64,000 nucleotides of DNA from Rosistilla ulvae (GCF_007741475.1 NZ_CP036261.1:6821798-6885797); one strand, 5' to 3'; positions 1 through 9,013 are shown, counted from the stretch's first letter. A program made the numbers and translations. The notes: a model not told the origin generated them from the letters alone.

Positions 1-467
1 CAGTCTTTGGCCTGCAGGGTGTGGTGATGTTTATTGTTGCGTTGCCGATTCAAATCGGAACCGCACTGGCCGGTCGGGATCTGGTCTGGCTCAAAATCAT
101 CGGCGTGATCGTCTGGGCTGCCGGTCTCTGCTTTGAGTCGGTTGGTGACTGGCAGCTGGCGCGTTTCAAAGCCGCCCAGGGCAACGCGGGGCAAGTGCTC
201 GACAGCGGCTTGTGGCGCTACACGCGGCACCCGAACTATTTTGGCGACGTCCTGGTTTGGTGGGGCCTGTTTCTGGTCAGCTGCTCTCTGACAGCCGCTT
301 GGTGGACGGTGATCGCTCCGTTGTTAATGTCGGTGCTGCTGATGCGCGTCTCGGGAGTGACATTACTGGAGACGAAGTTGTCGACGTCGAAGCCGGGCTA
401 CGCCGACTACGTCGCCCGGACCAACGCCTTTTTCCCCGGCCCCGTGAAGACAACCGCCAGGGCTTAG
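1..467 (+). CDS. DUF1295 family membrane protein, C-terminal part
   Basis: The frame is already open at base 3 and closes with TAG at 465-467, so only the last 155 or so residues are present; the ATG at 21 is internal, since hydrophobic sequence continues upstream of it. Several membrane segments surround the motif YTRHPNYFGD, which is characteristic of DUF1295 proteins and is shared more loosely with steroid 5-alpha-reductase and isoprenylcysteine methyltransferase folds. The family is integral to the membrane and its substrate is generally unknown, so no reaction is assigned. It converges on the next gene, leaving a 91-base gap. Confidence 0.85.
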   Translation, partial: VFGLQGVVMFIVALPIQIGTALAGRDLVWLKIIGVIVWAAGLCFESVGDWQLARFKAAQGNAGQVLDSGLWRYTRHPNYFGDVLVWWGLFLVSCSLTAAWWTVIAPLLMSVLLMRVSGVTLLETKLSTSKPGYADYVARTNAFFPGPVKTTARA

Positions 468-558
468 AATTTTCCGGGCGGTCGTCGCGATCAAGCTGCC
501 GGATACATCCGGCAGCGAACTTACGATCGTTGTAACGGCGAGTTTGGATTGACAAGTT

Positions 559-939
559 TTACATTGATTGATCGTCTGCTTCGGGCGATGCCGCATCGTC
601 CGTGGCGGTTTGTTCGGACTGCGATTCTTCTTGCGCCAAGGCTTCTTGCTTGGCCAGTTTCTTGGCTTCGCGTCGGGCTTGGTGTTCGGCGGCCATCGCT
701 TCGATTGTCTGGACGACTTCGGGGGCGACGCGGCCGAACTGCTTTTCGTACAGGGCTTCAATGAATTCGGGCAACGGCAGCTTCCAAGGCTGATCCTTGC
801 GGTCGGCGTAGTTGCTGAATCGCTTCGGACTCAGCCCCAGTTCGCGGGCCATCTGGACCTGGGCGTCGGTCAGCCGATACTTTTTGCGGACGGCGATCCA
901 CGGTTGGAATTTGTGCGGGATCCGCTGCTTTTTGGTCAT
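559..939 (-). CDS. Small conserved hypothetical protein
   Basis: The frame is open further upstream, but residues before the ATG at 939 (MTKKQRIPHKFQPWI) are Arg/Pro-rich and unlike protein, so this start gives 126 residues. The first 70 residues are basic and helix-forming, with the phrase AQVQMARELGLSPKRF that resembles a helix-turn-helix-like or phage-repressor-like stretch. The last 45 residues are a charged Ala/Glu/Lys/Gln helix ending in an acidic tail. No catalytic motif is visible. The N-terminal pattern resembles short hypothetical proteins seen in many bacteria, but no function is established. It is soluble and has no signal peptide. Confidence 0.6.
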   Translation of the reverse strand: MTKKQRIPHKFQPWIAVRKKYRLTDAQVQMARELGLSPKRFSNYADRKDQPWKLPLPEFIEALYEKQFGRVAPEVVQTIEAMAAEHQARREAKKLAKQEALAQEESQSEQTATDDAASPEADDQSM

Positions 940-1208
940 GGTTTGTTTCGGTTGCCACCGCTGCGTGCGGCGGAGTGAAGGGGAACGGATGGCCCCCCCA
1001 CGTAGGCGGCATCGCCTGGACAGCAGTCGCCGTGGTGGAGGGTCGCAAGTTGAGGACCCGTCATAATAATGAGCGACGTTGGGCAAGGGAACCATTGTTT
1101 GTCAGTCGGCCTGGTATGCGGTGCGACCGACGCGTTTCTTGTTCCCCTCCCTCCAGCTACAATCATCCGTCCACTCTCTCCACCCCCACCTTCCTCAAGG
1201 CGAAAACG

Positions 1209-2099
1209 ATGCGTCGATTCCAGAGACTCTCACTGTCGATTGGTTTACCGTTGTTGCTATTGGTCCTCGTGCCGATGACGGCCAGTTGCCAGCAGATTCC
1301 GCCGACGCATCGCGATCTCGCCTACGACAACCAGCACGCGTCGCAGCGGTTGGATGTCTATCTGGCGAAGTCGGAAACGCCGGTCCCGGCGATGGTCTAC
1401 ATCCACGGTGGCGGTTGGCGGGGAGGATCGAAGAATCGCTTGCCCCAATGGCTCAGCAACGCGGTCGCGCAAGGGTGGCTCTCGGTCGTCTCGGTCGAAT
1501 ACCGATTCACCGACGTCGCGCCGCATCCGGCCCAGACCGACGACTGCTTGCGAGCGATTCAGTTTGTCCGCAGCAACGCCGCAGCGTGGAACATCGATCC
1601 CGATCGGATCGGCGTGACCGGCGGATCGGCTGGCGGACACCTTTCGCTGTGGGTTGCATTGCACGACGATGTGGCCGATGCCCAGGCGACCGATCCGATT
1701 AAAAAACAGTCGTCACGCGTCGCGTGCGCTGTCAGTTTTGCTGGCCCCACCGATTGGTCGCTGTTGTCCGATATCGAACACAAGCATCCCGCCTACCGAC
1801 AATTGCTGGGCTATCAACCGGGAACGGCGGTTGCCGAAATGGATGCCGACAAAATGAAAGACGTCTCGCCGATCAGCTTTGTCAGCAGCGACGATCCGCC
1901 GATCATGCAGGTCCACGGCGATGCGGACGATATCGTGCCGATCAAACATGCCCGGCGGATGGACAAACAATTGCAAGAAGCAGGTGTCACAGCGGAACTT
2001 GTTGTGGTGCCGGGAGCCAATCATGGAGTTGCTGGAGCCGGTGGAGATGCTGGCAAGCGAGCCTCCGAATTCGTACTTGAAACAATAGGGAAGAAGTAG
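1209..2099 (+). CDS. Secreted alpha/beta hydrolase (BD-FAE/esterase-like)
   Basis: A 296-residue alpha/beta hydrolase. The ATG at 1209 is chosen because it begins a typical signal peptide (basic start, a run of Leu/Val and then TASCQQ, which could also be a lipobox-like Cys). The oxyanion motif HGGGW lies near residue 65, the nucleophile elbow GGSAGG near 140, the acid in a DADDIVP stretch near 240 and the His in ANHG near 275. This order matches the Hsl/BD-FAE esterase group that removes acyl or feruloyl groups. The substrate is unknown; planctomycetes carry many such exported esterases beside polysaccharide-degradation functions. The next gene starts 5 bases downstream, so it may be co-transcribed with the ketone-body operon. 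Confidence 0.85.
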   Translation: MRRFQRLSLSIGLPLLLLVLVPMTASCQQIPPTHRDLAYDNQHASQRLDVYLAKSETPVPAMVYIHGGGWRGGSKNRLPQWLSNAVAQGWLSVVSVEYRFTDVAPHPAQTDDCLRAIQFVRSNAAAWNIDPDRIGVTGGSAGGHLSLWVALHDDVADAQATDPIKKQSSRVACAVSFAGPTDWSLLSDIEHKHPAYRQLLGYQPGTAVAEMDADKMKDVSPISFVSSDDPPIMQVHGDADDIVPIKHARRMDKQLQEAGVTAELVVVPGANHGVAGAGGDAGKRASEFVLETIGKK

Positions 2100-2103
2100 T
2101 CGG

Positions 2104-3243
2104 ATGGCGAAGTCTGAAAAATCGGTATGGATCGTCGCAGCGAAGCGGACTCCTCAGGGACGCTTGCTCGGCGCGTTGGCAAAACAATCGGCCGTCGACC
2201 TGGCTGTCGCGGCCGGACGCGAGGTCGTGGCATCGGTCGATCCCGGTTGGATCGATTCGGTGATCGTTGGCAATGTGCTGAGTGCGGGGCTGGGGATGAA
2301 CGTCGCGCGGCAAGTTGGCGTGCGGTTGGATCTGCCGGTGAGTACGCCCGCCTTCACCGTCAATATGATGTGCGGTTCGGGGATGCAGGCGGTGATCCTG
2401 GCGGCTCAAGCGATTCAGAACGGATCGGCCAAAATGGTTCTGTGCGGCGGGACCGAATCGATGTCCAACGCACCCCACTTGATGCAGCGGGCCCGCAGGG
2501 GATACAAGTTGGGCGACGCGGTGCTTGTCGATTCGGTTTTGCGCGACGGGCTGACCGACGCGTTCAGCGGCGATCACATGGGCCAAACCGCCGAGCGGTT
2601 GGCGGCCAAGTACGAGATCTCCCGCGCGGCGCAAGACGCGTTTGCGGTTCGCAGCCAAACGATGTACGCCGCGGCGCAGCAAGCGGGGCGATTCGCCGAC
2701 GAGATCGTCGCTGTTGATGGCTGCGTCGAAGACGAACATCCGCGGCCGGGAACGACTGTCGAACAGCTGGCTAAAATGTCGCCAGCGTTCCAAAGCGATG
2801 GCACCGTGACCGCGGGGAACGCTTCGGGAATCAACGACGGCGCGGCGATGTTGCTGTTGTGCGACGAAGACTGGGGACGCCAGTGCGGCTTGGAACCGAT
2901 GATGGTTCTGACAGCCAGCGCCGTCGCGGGCTGCGAGCCTGAATTGATGGGCCTCGGCCCGGTTCACGCGGTGCGAAAAATGGGCGTTGATCCGCAGTCG
3001 TTTGATGCGATCGAATTAAATGAAGCTTTTGCGGCGCAGTCGCTGGCTTGTATGCGTGAATTGAAACTAGATGAAGCCCAGGTCAACATCGACGGCGGCG
3101 CGATCGCATTGGGGCATCCGATTGGTGCCAGCGGAGCGCGGTTGATCGTCCATCTGGCACACCGCCGGCCCCGACGCGGGCTGGCGACGCTGTGTGTCGG
3201 TGGTGGGATGGGATGTGCCGTTGTTTTGGGTAAACCAGAGTGA
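2104..3243 (+). CDS. Thiolase (acetyl-CoA C-acetyltransferase family)
   Basis: A 379-residue thiolase, close to the family's usual 390. The acyl-accepting Cys is Cys90 in NMMCGSGMQAV. GGTESMSNAP follows, then NEAFAAQS, the catalytic His338 in GHPIGASGARL, and the second Cys364 in CVGGGMGCA. These four blocks define biosynthetic/degradative thiolases that interconvert acetoacetyl-CoA and two acetyl-CoA. It is cytoplasmic and expected to be a tetramer. The stop overlaps the GTG start of the acyl-CoA ligase by four bases, so translation is coupled. In this operon the likely direction is cleavage of acetoacetyl-CoA derived from hydroxybutyrate, although synthesis for PHB-like storage cannot be excluded; no phaC is seen in the window. 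Confidence 0.93.
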   Translation: MAKSEKSVWIVAAKRTPQGRLLGALAKQSAVDLAVAAGREVVASVDPGWIDSVIVGNVLSAGLGMNVARQVGVRLDLPVSTPAFTVNMMCGSGMQAVILAAQAIQNGSAKMVLCGGTESMSNAPHLMQRARRGYKLGDAVLVDSVLRDGLTDAFSGDHMGQTAERLAAKYEISRAAQDAFAVRSQTMYAAAQQAGRFADEIVAVDGCVEDEHPRPGTTVEQLAKMSPAFQSDGTVTAGNASGINDGAAMLLLCDEDWGRQCGLEPMMVLTASAVAGCEPELMGLGPVHAVRKMGVDPQSFDAIELNEAFAAQSLACMRELKLDEAQVNIDGGAIALGHPIGASGARLIVHLAHRRPRRGLATLCVGGGMGCAVVLGKPE

Positions 3244-5090
3244 AAGCTGTCGAAGTGAAACAATGTGGGATCTGGGAACCAACCCAGGAAACGATCGACG
3301 CCACTAACGTGGCTTGGCTGATGCAGCGCGCCGGCGTCGACAATTACGAAGCCTTGCACGATTGGTCGATCCAGCGTCGCGAACTGTTTTGGGAGTCGGT
3401 CGTCGAACGATTGGCGATTCCTTTCCAGTCGCCGTTCGATCGGATCGTCGATGTTTCCGAAGGAGTCGCCTCGCCGAAGTGGTTCCCCGGCGGGAAGCTG
3501 AACATTGTCGAGAGCTGCTTTAACGCGGCTGCCGATTCGACGGCGATCATCTATCAGCACGAAGCGGGCGAATTGGAAACGCTGACCGTTCGTGAATTGC
3601 GGGCGTTTGCGTCGCGAGTCGCCGATGGGCTGCGACAACGCGGATTCAAGCCGGGCGATGCGATCGCGATCTTGATGCCGATGACTGTCGAATGCGTTGC
3701 GATCTATCTCGGCATCGCGTGGGCTGGCTGTGTCGCTGTCAGTATCGCCGACAGCTTCCAACCCAAAGAAATCGCGACGCGGCTGAAACTGTCTGGCGCC
3801 GTCGGAATCTTCACTCAAGATGTCTTCCGCCGCGGTGGGAAATCGCATCCGTTGTTCGCTGGCGTCAAGCAAGCCGGGGCGCCGGCAGCGATCGTCGTCT
3901 CCGAAGGCTCGACAGCCGAACTGCGCGATGGCGATTGTCACTGGAGCGATTTTCTTGGCGATGACGAGGACGCGCCGGTTGCGGTTTGCGAGCCCTCGGA
4001 TCCGATGAACATCCTGTTCTCTTCGGGTACGACGGGCGATCCCAAAGTGATTCCGTGGACGCATACGACGCCAATTAAATGCGCGGCCGATTCCCACTTC
4101 CACCAGAACATCCAGCCGGGCGACGTCGCTGTTTGGCCAACTAATATCGGTTGGATGATGGGCCCGTGGCTGATCTTCTCTGCTCTGATGAATCGGGCAT
4201 CGATGGGGCTCTACTACGGATCGCCCACCGGTGCGGAGTTCTGCCGGTTTGTTCAGGACGCGCGGACGACGATGTTGGGAGTGATCCCCAGCCTGGTGAA
4301 AACGTGGCGAGCAGTGGACGCGGCTCAAGGGCTCGATTGGAGTTCGATCGAGCTGTTCAGCACGACCGGCGAATGCTCCGCCGCGGACGATATGCAGTGG
4401 TTGATGCAGCAGGCTGGCGGTCGACCGGTCATCGAATATTGTGGTGGCACGGAGCTCGGCGGCGGTTACATCGCATCGACGCTCGCGCTGCCTTGCAAAG
4501 TCGGTGAGTTCAACACGCCGACGCTTGGTACCGAAATGGTGATCTTGGACGCCGAGGGACAACCAGCCGACAGCGGCGAGGCGTTCCTTGTCCCTCCGAC
4601 GATCGGGATGTCGACGCAATTATTGAACAGGGACCACCACAAATCGTATTACGCAGCGACCCCGTGCCGTCACGAAGGGGACGTTTTGCGACGGCATGGC
4701 GACCAGATCCAGCGGATTCCCGCTGGGGGCTGGCGAGCGATGGGGCGAGCCGACGATACGATGAACCTGGGTGGGATCAAAGTCGGTTCGGCGGAGATCG
4801 AACGCGTGTTGCAAGGCGTCGCGGGGCTCTCCGAAACGGCGGCGATCGGCGTCGCGCCCGACGGTGGTCCTAGCCAACTGGTGATCTACGTGGTGCTTGC
4901 GAAAGACGTGACGGTCGAAAAGAAGGAGCTGATGGCGGCGATGCAATCGGCGATTCGAAAAGAATTGAATCCGTTGTTCAAAATCCACGACATCATTCCT
5001 GTCGATGTGATGCCACGAACCGCGTCGAACAAAGTCATGCGACGCGTGCTCCGCGATCAATACCTCCAACATGCGAAAGGTTGCTCGTGA
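3240..5090 (+). CDS. AMP-forming acyl-CoA ligase (acetoacetyl-CoA synthetase/AAE17-like)
   Basis: A 616-residue adenylate-forming enzyme. It starts at GTG 3240 within the thiolase stop (GTGA overlap). The N-terminus has the acetyl-CoA-synthetase-type cap (ALHDWSIQRRELFW), the ATP loop is FSSGTTGDPKVIPW near residue 260, the adenylate-binding motifs STTGEC and YCGGTELGGG follow, and the C-terminal lysine is in RTASNKVMRRVL. The cap plus overall length resembles ACS/acetoacetyl-CoA synthetases and the plant peroxisomal AAE17/18 group. Between a thiolase and a hydroxybutyrate dehydrogenase the best guess is activation of acetoacetate (or a short 3-oxo/hydroxy acid) to its CoA ester at the cost of ATP. 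Substrate choice is inference. Confidence 0.88.
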   Translation: MKAVEVKQCGIWEPTQETIDATNVAWLMQRAGVDNYEALHDWSIQRRELFWESVVERLAIPFQSPFDRIVDVSEGVASPKWFPGGKLNIVESCFNAAADSTAIIYQHEAGELETLTVRELRAFASRVADGLRQRGFKPGDAIAILMPMTVECVAIYLGIAWAGCVAVSIADSFQPKEIATRLKLSGAVGIFTQDVFRRGGKSHPLFAGVKQAGAPAAIVVSEGSTAELRDGDCHWSDFLGDDEDAPVAVCEPSDPMNILFSSGTTGDPKVIPWTHTTPIKCAADSHFHQNIQPGDVAVWPTNIGWMMGPWLIFSALMNRASMGLYYGSPTGAEFCRFVQDARTTMLGVIPSLVKTWRAVDAAQGLDWSSIELFSTTGECSAADDMQWLMQQAGGRPVIEYCGGTELGGGYIASTLALPCKVGEFNTPTLGTEMVILDAEGQPADSGEAFLVPPTIGMSTQLLNRDHHKSYYAATPCRHEGDVLRRHGDQIQRIPAGGWRAMGRADDTMNLGGIKVGSAEIERVLQGVAGLSETAAIGVAPDGGPSQLVIYVVLAKDVTVEKKELMAAMQSAIRKELNPLFKIHDIIPVDVMPRTASNKVMRRVLRDQYLQHAKGCS

Positions 5091-5845
5091 AGCGTACAAT
5101 TTTGATCAGCGGTGCTGGCAGCGGATTGGGACGTGGGCTTGGGATCTGTCTGGCTGGGCAAGGGCACACGATTTTGGCAACCGATCTCGATTTGTCGCGA
5201 GCCGAACAGACGGCTGCGGAGATCGTGGCTGCGGGAGGTGCGGCGCAGGCTCATCAATTGGATGTGTCGAGTGAACAGGATGCCCAGGAATTGCTTGCTC
5301 GCGTCGGCCCGATCGACGTTTTGATCAACAACGCCGGCTTGCAGCATGTCGCCCCGTTGGAAGATTTCCCGCTGGCGAAGTGGGAGCAATTGTTCGACGT
5401 GATGGTCAAGGGAACGTTCCTGATGTCGCGAGCCGTGTTGCCGGGAATGCGAGCCGCCGGATATGGCCGACTGATTCATATCGGTTCGATTCATTCGCTG
5501 GTGGCGTCGCCGTACAAGACGGCGTATACGGCTGCCAAACACGCGATCCTTGGATTTTCGAAAGTGTTGGCGCTCGAGACGGCTGGTTCGGAGATCACCA
5601 GCAACGTCATCTGCCCCGCCTACATTCGGACGCCGCTGGTCGACGCGCAGATCGGCGACCAAGCGATCGCACGCGGGATAACCGAAGCCGAAGTGATCGA
5701 TCAAGTGATGTTGGCACCGATGCCGAAGAAGGCGTTTATCGAATGCGATGAGGTCGCTGCGGCGATCGAATATCTGGCCAGCCCGTTGGCGCGGAACGTC
5801 ACAGGCCAAACGCTCACAATCGATGGTGGCTGGACCGCGCAATGA
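5087..5845 (+). CDS. bdhA: 3-hydroxybutyrate dehydrogenase (SDR family)
   Basis: A 252-residue short-chain dehydrogenase. I prefer GTG 5087, which overlaps the ligase stop by four bases and sits six bases after GAAAGG; a TTG at 5081 is the alternative. It has the NAD-binding GAGSGLGRGLG, an NNAG motif, Ser in IGSIHS, the YTAAK active site, and the C-terminal TGQTLTIDGGW. The stretch HSLVASPYKTAYTAAKHA and the tail NVICPAYIRTPLV match bacterial D-3-hydroxybutyrate dehydrogenases, which oxidise 3-hydroxybutyrate to acetoacetate with NAD. The stop overlaps the GntP permease start (ATGA), so the catabolic enzyme and transporter are translationally coupled. Confidence 0.88.
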   Translation: MKRTILISGAGSGLGRGLGICLAGQGHTILATDLDLSRAEQTAAEIVAAGGAAQAHQLDVSSEQDAQELLARVGPIDVLINNAGLQHVAPLEDFPLAKWEQLFDVMVKGTFLMSRAVLPGMRAAGYGRLIHIGSIHSLVASPYKTAYTAAKHAILGFSKVLALETAGSEITSNVICPAYIRTPLVDAQIGDQAIARGITEAEVIDQVMLAPMPKKAFIECDEVAAAIEYLASPLARNVTGQTLTIDGGWTAQ

Positions 5846-7239
5846 ACCTTCTGATCATCTTAGCGGCACTCGGCTTTTTGATGCTCGCCGCCTACCGCGG
5901 CTACAGCGTGATCCTGTTCGCTCCGCTGGCAGCGATGGGAGCCGTGTTGTTGACCTCCCCGGCGGAAGTCGCCCCGATGTTCACGGGGCTGTTCATGGAC
6001 AAGATGGCCGGTTTCTTTAAGCTCTACTTCCCGATCTTTCTGCTCGGTGCGGTCTTCGGCAAAACGATGGAACTGTCGGGATTTGCGAAATCGATCGCGT
6101 CGGCGATCATCGAATTACTGGGACGGCAACGCTCGGTGCTGTCGATCGTGATCGTCAGTGCGCTGCTGACTTATGGCGGCGTGTCGCTGTTTGTGGCGGT
6201 CTTTGCCGTCTATCCGTTTGCCGCCGAATTGTTTCGTCAGAGCGGGATTCCGAAGCGATTGATCCCCGCGACGATCGCTTTGGGAGCGTTCAGTTTCACG
6301 ATGGATTCGTTTCCCGGAACGCCTCAAATTCAGAACGTGATCCCCGCGGCATTCTTCAAGACCGACATCTACGCAGCGCCGTGGTTGGGGATCCTGGGCG
6401 GGCTGTTCACGCTGTTGGCAGGTCTGTTTTTTTTAGAGTGGCGCGTCCGCGTCGCCGCCGCAAGCGGAGAGGGATATGGCGACGTCTTGTTGAACGAACC
6501 GGCGGCGTTTGAGCACGATCGGCTTCCCTCCCCCTGGCTCGCCATGCTGCCGCTGCTGGTCGTTGCGGTCGCTAACAAAATCCTGACCGGTGCGATCCCG
6601 CGACTGTACGGTGAATCGCACGCATTTATTCCAGCGGTTGTTGGGACATCGGAACCGATCGTTCAGGACGTCGCCAAAATCTCGGCGATCTGGTCGATCG
6701 AAGCGGCGTTGATCCTGGGAATCTTGACGGTCATGTTGCTGGCTTGGCGGCATCTGTTCAAAAAGCTATCCGAGGGAACGAAGCCGGCGATCGCAGGAGC
6801 GTTGTTGGCCGCGACCAACACGGCATCGGAATACGGATTTGGCGCAGTGATCGCTGCTCTGCCCGGTTTCTTGATCGTTTCCGATGCGCTGCGATGGATC
6901 CCCAATCCGTTGGTCAACGAAGCGGTGACCGTGACGACATTGGCCGGGATCACTGGATCGGCATCGGGCGGTTTGAGCATCGCGTTGGCGGCGATGTCTG
7001 AAACGTTCATCGCCAATGCGGAAGCCGCCGGGATTCCGTTGGAGGTCTTCCATCGAGTCGCTTCGATGGCCAGCGGCGGGATGGACACGCTGCCTCACAA
7101 CGGTGCCGTGATCACGCTGTTGGCTGTCTCCGGGCTGACACATCGCCAAGCGTATGGCAACATCTTTGGAATCACATTGATCAAGACACTGGCGGTCTTT
7201 GTCGTGATTGCGATCTATCAATGGACCGGATTGGTTTGA
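5842..7239 (+). CDS. GntP family permease (probable 3-hydroxybutyrate/organic acid:H+ symporter)
   Basis: A 465-residue, very hydrophobic protein with about 12-13 predicted membrane segments. Family signatures include GGVSLFVAVFAVYPFA near residue 113, FSFTMDSFPGTPQIQN near 150 and GGMDTLPHNGAVITLL near 415. These are typical of the GntP/YjhF branch of gluconate:H+ symporters, which contains hydroxybutyrate permeases. Its start overlaps the stop of the hydroxybutyrate dehydrogenase gene, which points to 3-hydroxybutyrate or acetoacetate rather than gluconate as the substrate; this is inference from context. It is an inner-membrane protein. Confidence 0.88.
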   Translation: MNLLIILAALGFLMLAAYRGYSVILFAPLAAMGAVLLTSPAEVAPMFTGLFMDKMAGFFKLYFPIFLLGAVFGKTMELSGFAKSIASAIIELLGRQRSVLSIVIVSALLTYGGVSLFVAVFAVYPFAAELFRQSGIPKRLIPATIALGAFSFTMDSFPGTPQIQNVIPAAFFKTDIYAAPWLGILGGLFTLLAGLFFLEWRVRVAAASGEGYGDVLLNEPAAFEHDRLPSPWLAMLPLLVVAVANKILTGAIPRLYGESHAFIPAVVGTSEPIVQDVAKISAIWSIEAALILGILTVMLLAWRHLFKKLSEGTKPAIAGALLAATNTASEYGFGAVIAALPGFLIVSDALRWIPNPLVNEAVTVTTLAGITGSASGGLSIALAAMSETFIANAEAAGIPLEVFHRVASMASGGMDTLPHNGAVITLLAVSGLTHRQAYGNIFGITLIKTLAVFVVIAIYQWTGLV

Positions 7240-7293
7240 CAGCAGACGCTTCGTCGCGATGAGATCCCTTCCTCTACAAACGAATAAAAGACA

Positions 7294-8046
7294 ATGATCA
7301 GCATCGACCTGACACAGAAAACAGCCGTGGTTACCGGTGGCGGACAAGGGCTGGGACTGCAGACCGCGACGACGCTGCACGCCGCTGGGGCCAACGTCGT
7401 GTTGACCTACTTCCAGGACGCTGCGGGGGTGAACCAGCAGCGAGCCGAGCAGGCGGCCAGCGGCTTGGGGTCGCGGGCGAAGGCGGTCGAAGGAGACGTC
7501 CGCGATCGCGATTCGATCGCAGCAATGTTCGATGCCGTGGTCGGTCACTTTGGATCGTTGGATATCGTCGTCAACAACGCGGCGATCTTGCGAGACCGCA
7601 CGCTGAAGAAGATGTCCGATGACGAATGGGGTTCGGTGATCGATACGAACTTGTCGGGCGTCTATCGCGTTTGCAAAGAGGCGTCGGAGCGGATCGCCGA
7701 TGGCGGGCGAATCGTTAACATGACATCGATCTCCGGCTTTACTGGCTTCTTCGGCCAGGCGAATTATTCAGCTGCCAAAGCGGGCGTGGTCGGACTGACC
7801 AAAGCGATCAGCAAGGAGCTGGCCAGCCGACGGATCACCGTCAACGCGGTCGCTCCCGGCGTGGTGCTGACCGAGATGGGAGCTTCGATTCCCGAAGCGG
7901 CTCGCGCCGAGATGCTGAAGCAAATCCCTTTGGGACGATTTGGTGAACCAGCGGAAATTGCTAACGCGATCTTGTTTCTGTGCAGTCCGTTGGCCGATTA
8001 CATGACCGGCCAGACGCTGCACGTTAACGGCGGTTGGCTGGTCTAA
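7294..8046 (+). CDS. SDR family oxidoreductase, FabG/acetoacetyl-CoA reductase-like
   Basis: A 250-residue classical SDR. It contains GGGQGLGLQTA for cofactor binding, NNAAI, the catalytic Ser in MTSISG, YSAAKAG, and the family-typical ending TGQTLHVNGGW. It resembles 3-oxoacyl-ACP reductase (FabG) and PhaB-type acetoacetyl-CoA reductases; sequence alone does not separate them. It follows the permease after 54 bases and is probably the last gene of the five-gene operon. A role in reducing or oxidising 3-oxo/3-hydroxybutyryl groups fits, though NADP versus NAD use is not decided. A MITE-like element lies immediately downstream. Confidence 0.88.
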   Translation: MISIDLTQKTAVVTGGGQGLGLQTATTLHAAGANVVLTYFQDAAGVNQQRAEQAASGLGSRAKAVEGDVRDRDSIAAMFDAVVGHFGSLDIVVNNAAILRDRTLKKMSDDEWGSVIDTNLSGVYRVCKEASERIADGGRIVNMTSISGFTGFFGQANYSAAKAGVVGLTKAISKELASRRITVNAVAPGVVLTEMGASIPEAARAEMLKQIPLGRFGEPAEIANAILFLCSPLADYMTGQTLHVNGGWLV

Positions 8047-8099
8047 TCGCCCGGGGCGGTGTCGGCTAAGCATGTCGCAATATGTTTTCCGGGTAAACC

Positions 8100-8227
8100 G
8101 CAGGCTCTTCGGACCGTCGAAAGAATTAGCGGCGGGACGTAGTGGACGAGGTTACGAGTCCCAGCGATTTGGTCTGATGCAAAAGGACTCGTAGCCTCGT
8201 CCACTACGCTTCGTTGAACGGTATTGC
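8100..8227. mobile_element. MITE-like non-coding element, copy A
   Basis: A 128-bp element in the gap after the SDR gene. Two 23-nt arms (8139-8161 and 8185-8207, one mismatch) frame a 23-nt loop. The right end 8209-8225 is the 17-nt end sequence CTTCGTTGAACGGTATT. A near-identical copy in reverse orientation lies at 48480-48622. Copy A has lost about 15 nt of the opposite terminal repeat. It is bracketed by GGGTAAACC (8091-8099) and GGTTAAACC (8228-8236), 8/9 identical, as expected for a target-site duplication. There is no coding capacity, so movement would need a transposase in trans. Confidence 0.8.
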
Positions 8228-8290
8228 GGTTAAACCTAGAAGGCTGCTTGCTGGCTGCTTATAATCGGCGAACTTCCAGAACGACACCAC

Positions 8291-9013
8291 TTGAGTTTTA
8301 TCGCCTTGGCTGCACCGCTACTGACCGCCGAACAGATCACTCGCCGCGATTCCGCCACCGGTCGCGTGTTGATCGATCGGGTTTCGATCTCGATCGCTGC
8401 CGGAGAACGGATTGGTTTGGTCGGTTCCAGCGGCGCAGGGAAGACCGTTTTGATGCGGTCGATGGTTTTATTGGATCCTGTTCAAGAAGGCCGCATCCTA
8501 TGGCAGGGGCAACCGGTTGTTGGAAGCGAGGTGCCCGGATTCCGCAGCCGCGCGATGTATCTGCCTCAATTGGTCCCGGTCACCGATGGGGCTGTCGAAG
8601 AGTTTCTGCGGTCGCCGTTTGATTGGAAGATCCATCGAGATCGCCGATACGACGCCGATCGGATCGCAGATTGGATCGACGCGTGTGGGTTGAATGTCGA
8701 TTTGCCGCGAGGGCCGATGATGCAAGCCAGCGGCGGCGAGCGACAGTTGTTTGCCCTGCTGCGAGCGCTGCAGTTGGATCCGATCGTCGTGCTGTTCGAT
8801 GAAGCGACGGCGTCGATGGATGCCGAATTGACTCGTCGCGTCGAAGCGATGATTAGCGATTGGCAAGCGGCGGATCTACAGCGGTCGATCGTTTGGACCA
8901 GCCACAGCAGCGAGCAGATCGACCGGATGACCGATCGCCAGATCCAACTGCAAGCCGGGCAGGTTGTCGGCGAGCGACAAGGAAGCGTGGCGCGGGAAGC
9001 AGGAAATGTGTAG
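8291..9013 (+). CDS. ABC transporter ATP-binding protein (FetA/YbbL-like)
   Basis: A 240-residue nucleotide-binding domain. Walker A is GSSGAGKT, the signature motif ASGGERQ, Walker B VVLFDEATASMD, and the switch His TSHSSEQIDRM. The start is TTG 8291 because no ATG precedes Walker A in frame; the ribosome site is weak. The closest family type by pattern is FetA/YbbL, an ATPase that works with a small FetB membrane protein in metal export or homeostasis. No FetB-like or other permease gene sits next to it here, so the partner must be encoded elsewhere or the gene is an orphan. Function remains general: energising a transporter at the inner membrane. Confidence 0.85.
   Translation: MSFIALAAPLLTAEQITRRDSATGRVLIDRVSISIAAGERIGLVGSSGAGKTVLMRSMVLLDPVQEGRILWQGQPVVGSEVPGFRSRAMYLPQLVPVTDGAVEEFLRSPFDWKIHRDRRYDADRIADWIDACGLNVDLPRGPMMQASGGERQLFALLRALQLDPIVVLFDEATASMDAELTRRVEAMISDWQAADLQRSIVWTSHSSEQIDRMTDRQIQLQAGQVVGERQGSVAREAGNV

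Noticed and set aside
2964-4619. 551-codon open frame on the minus strand opposite the thiolase and ligase genes
   Set aside because: Composition is Arg/His/Asp-rich without motifs, and it lies fully opposite two well-supported enzymes.
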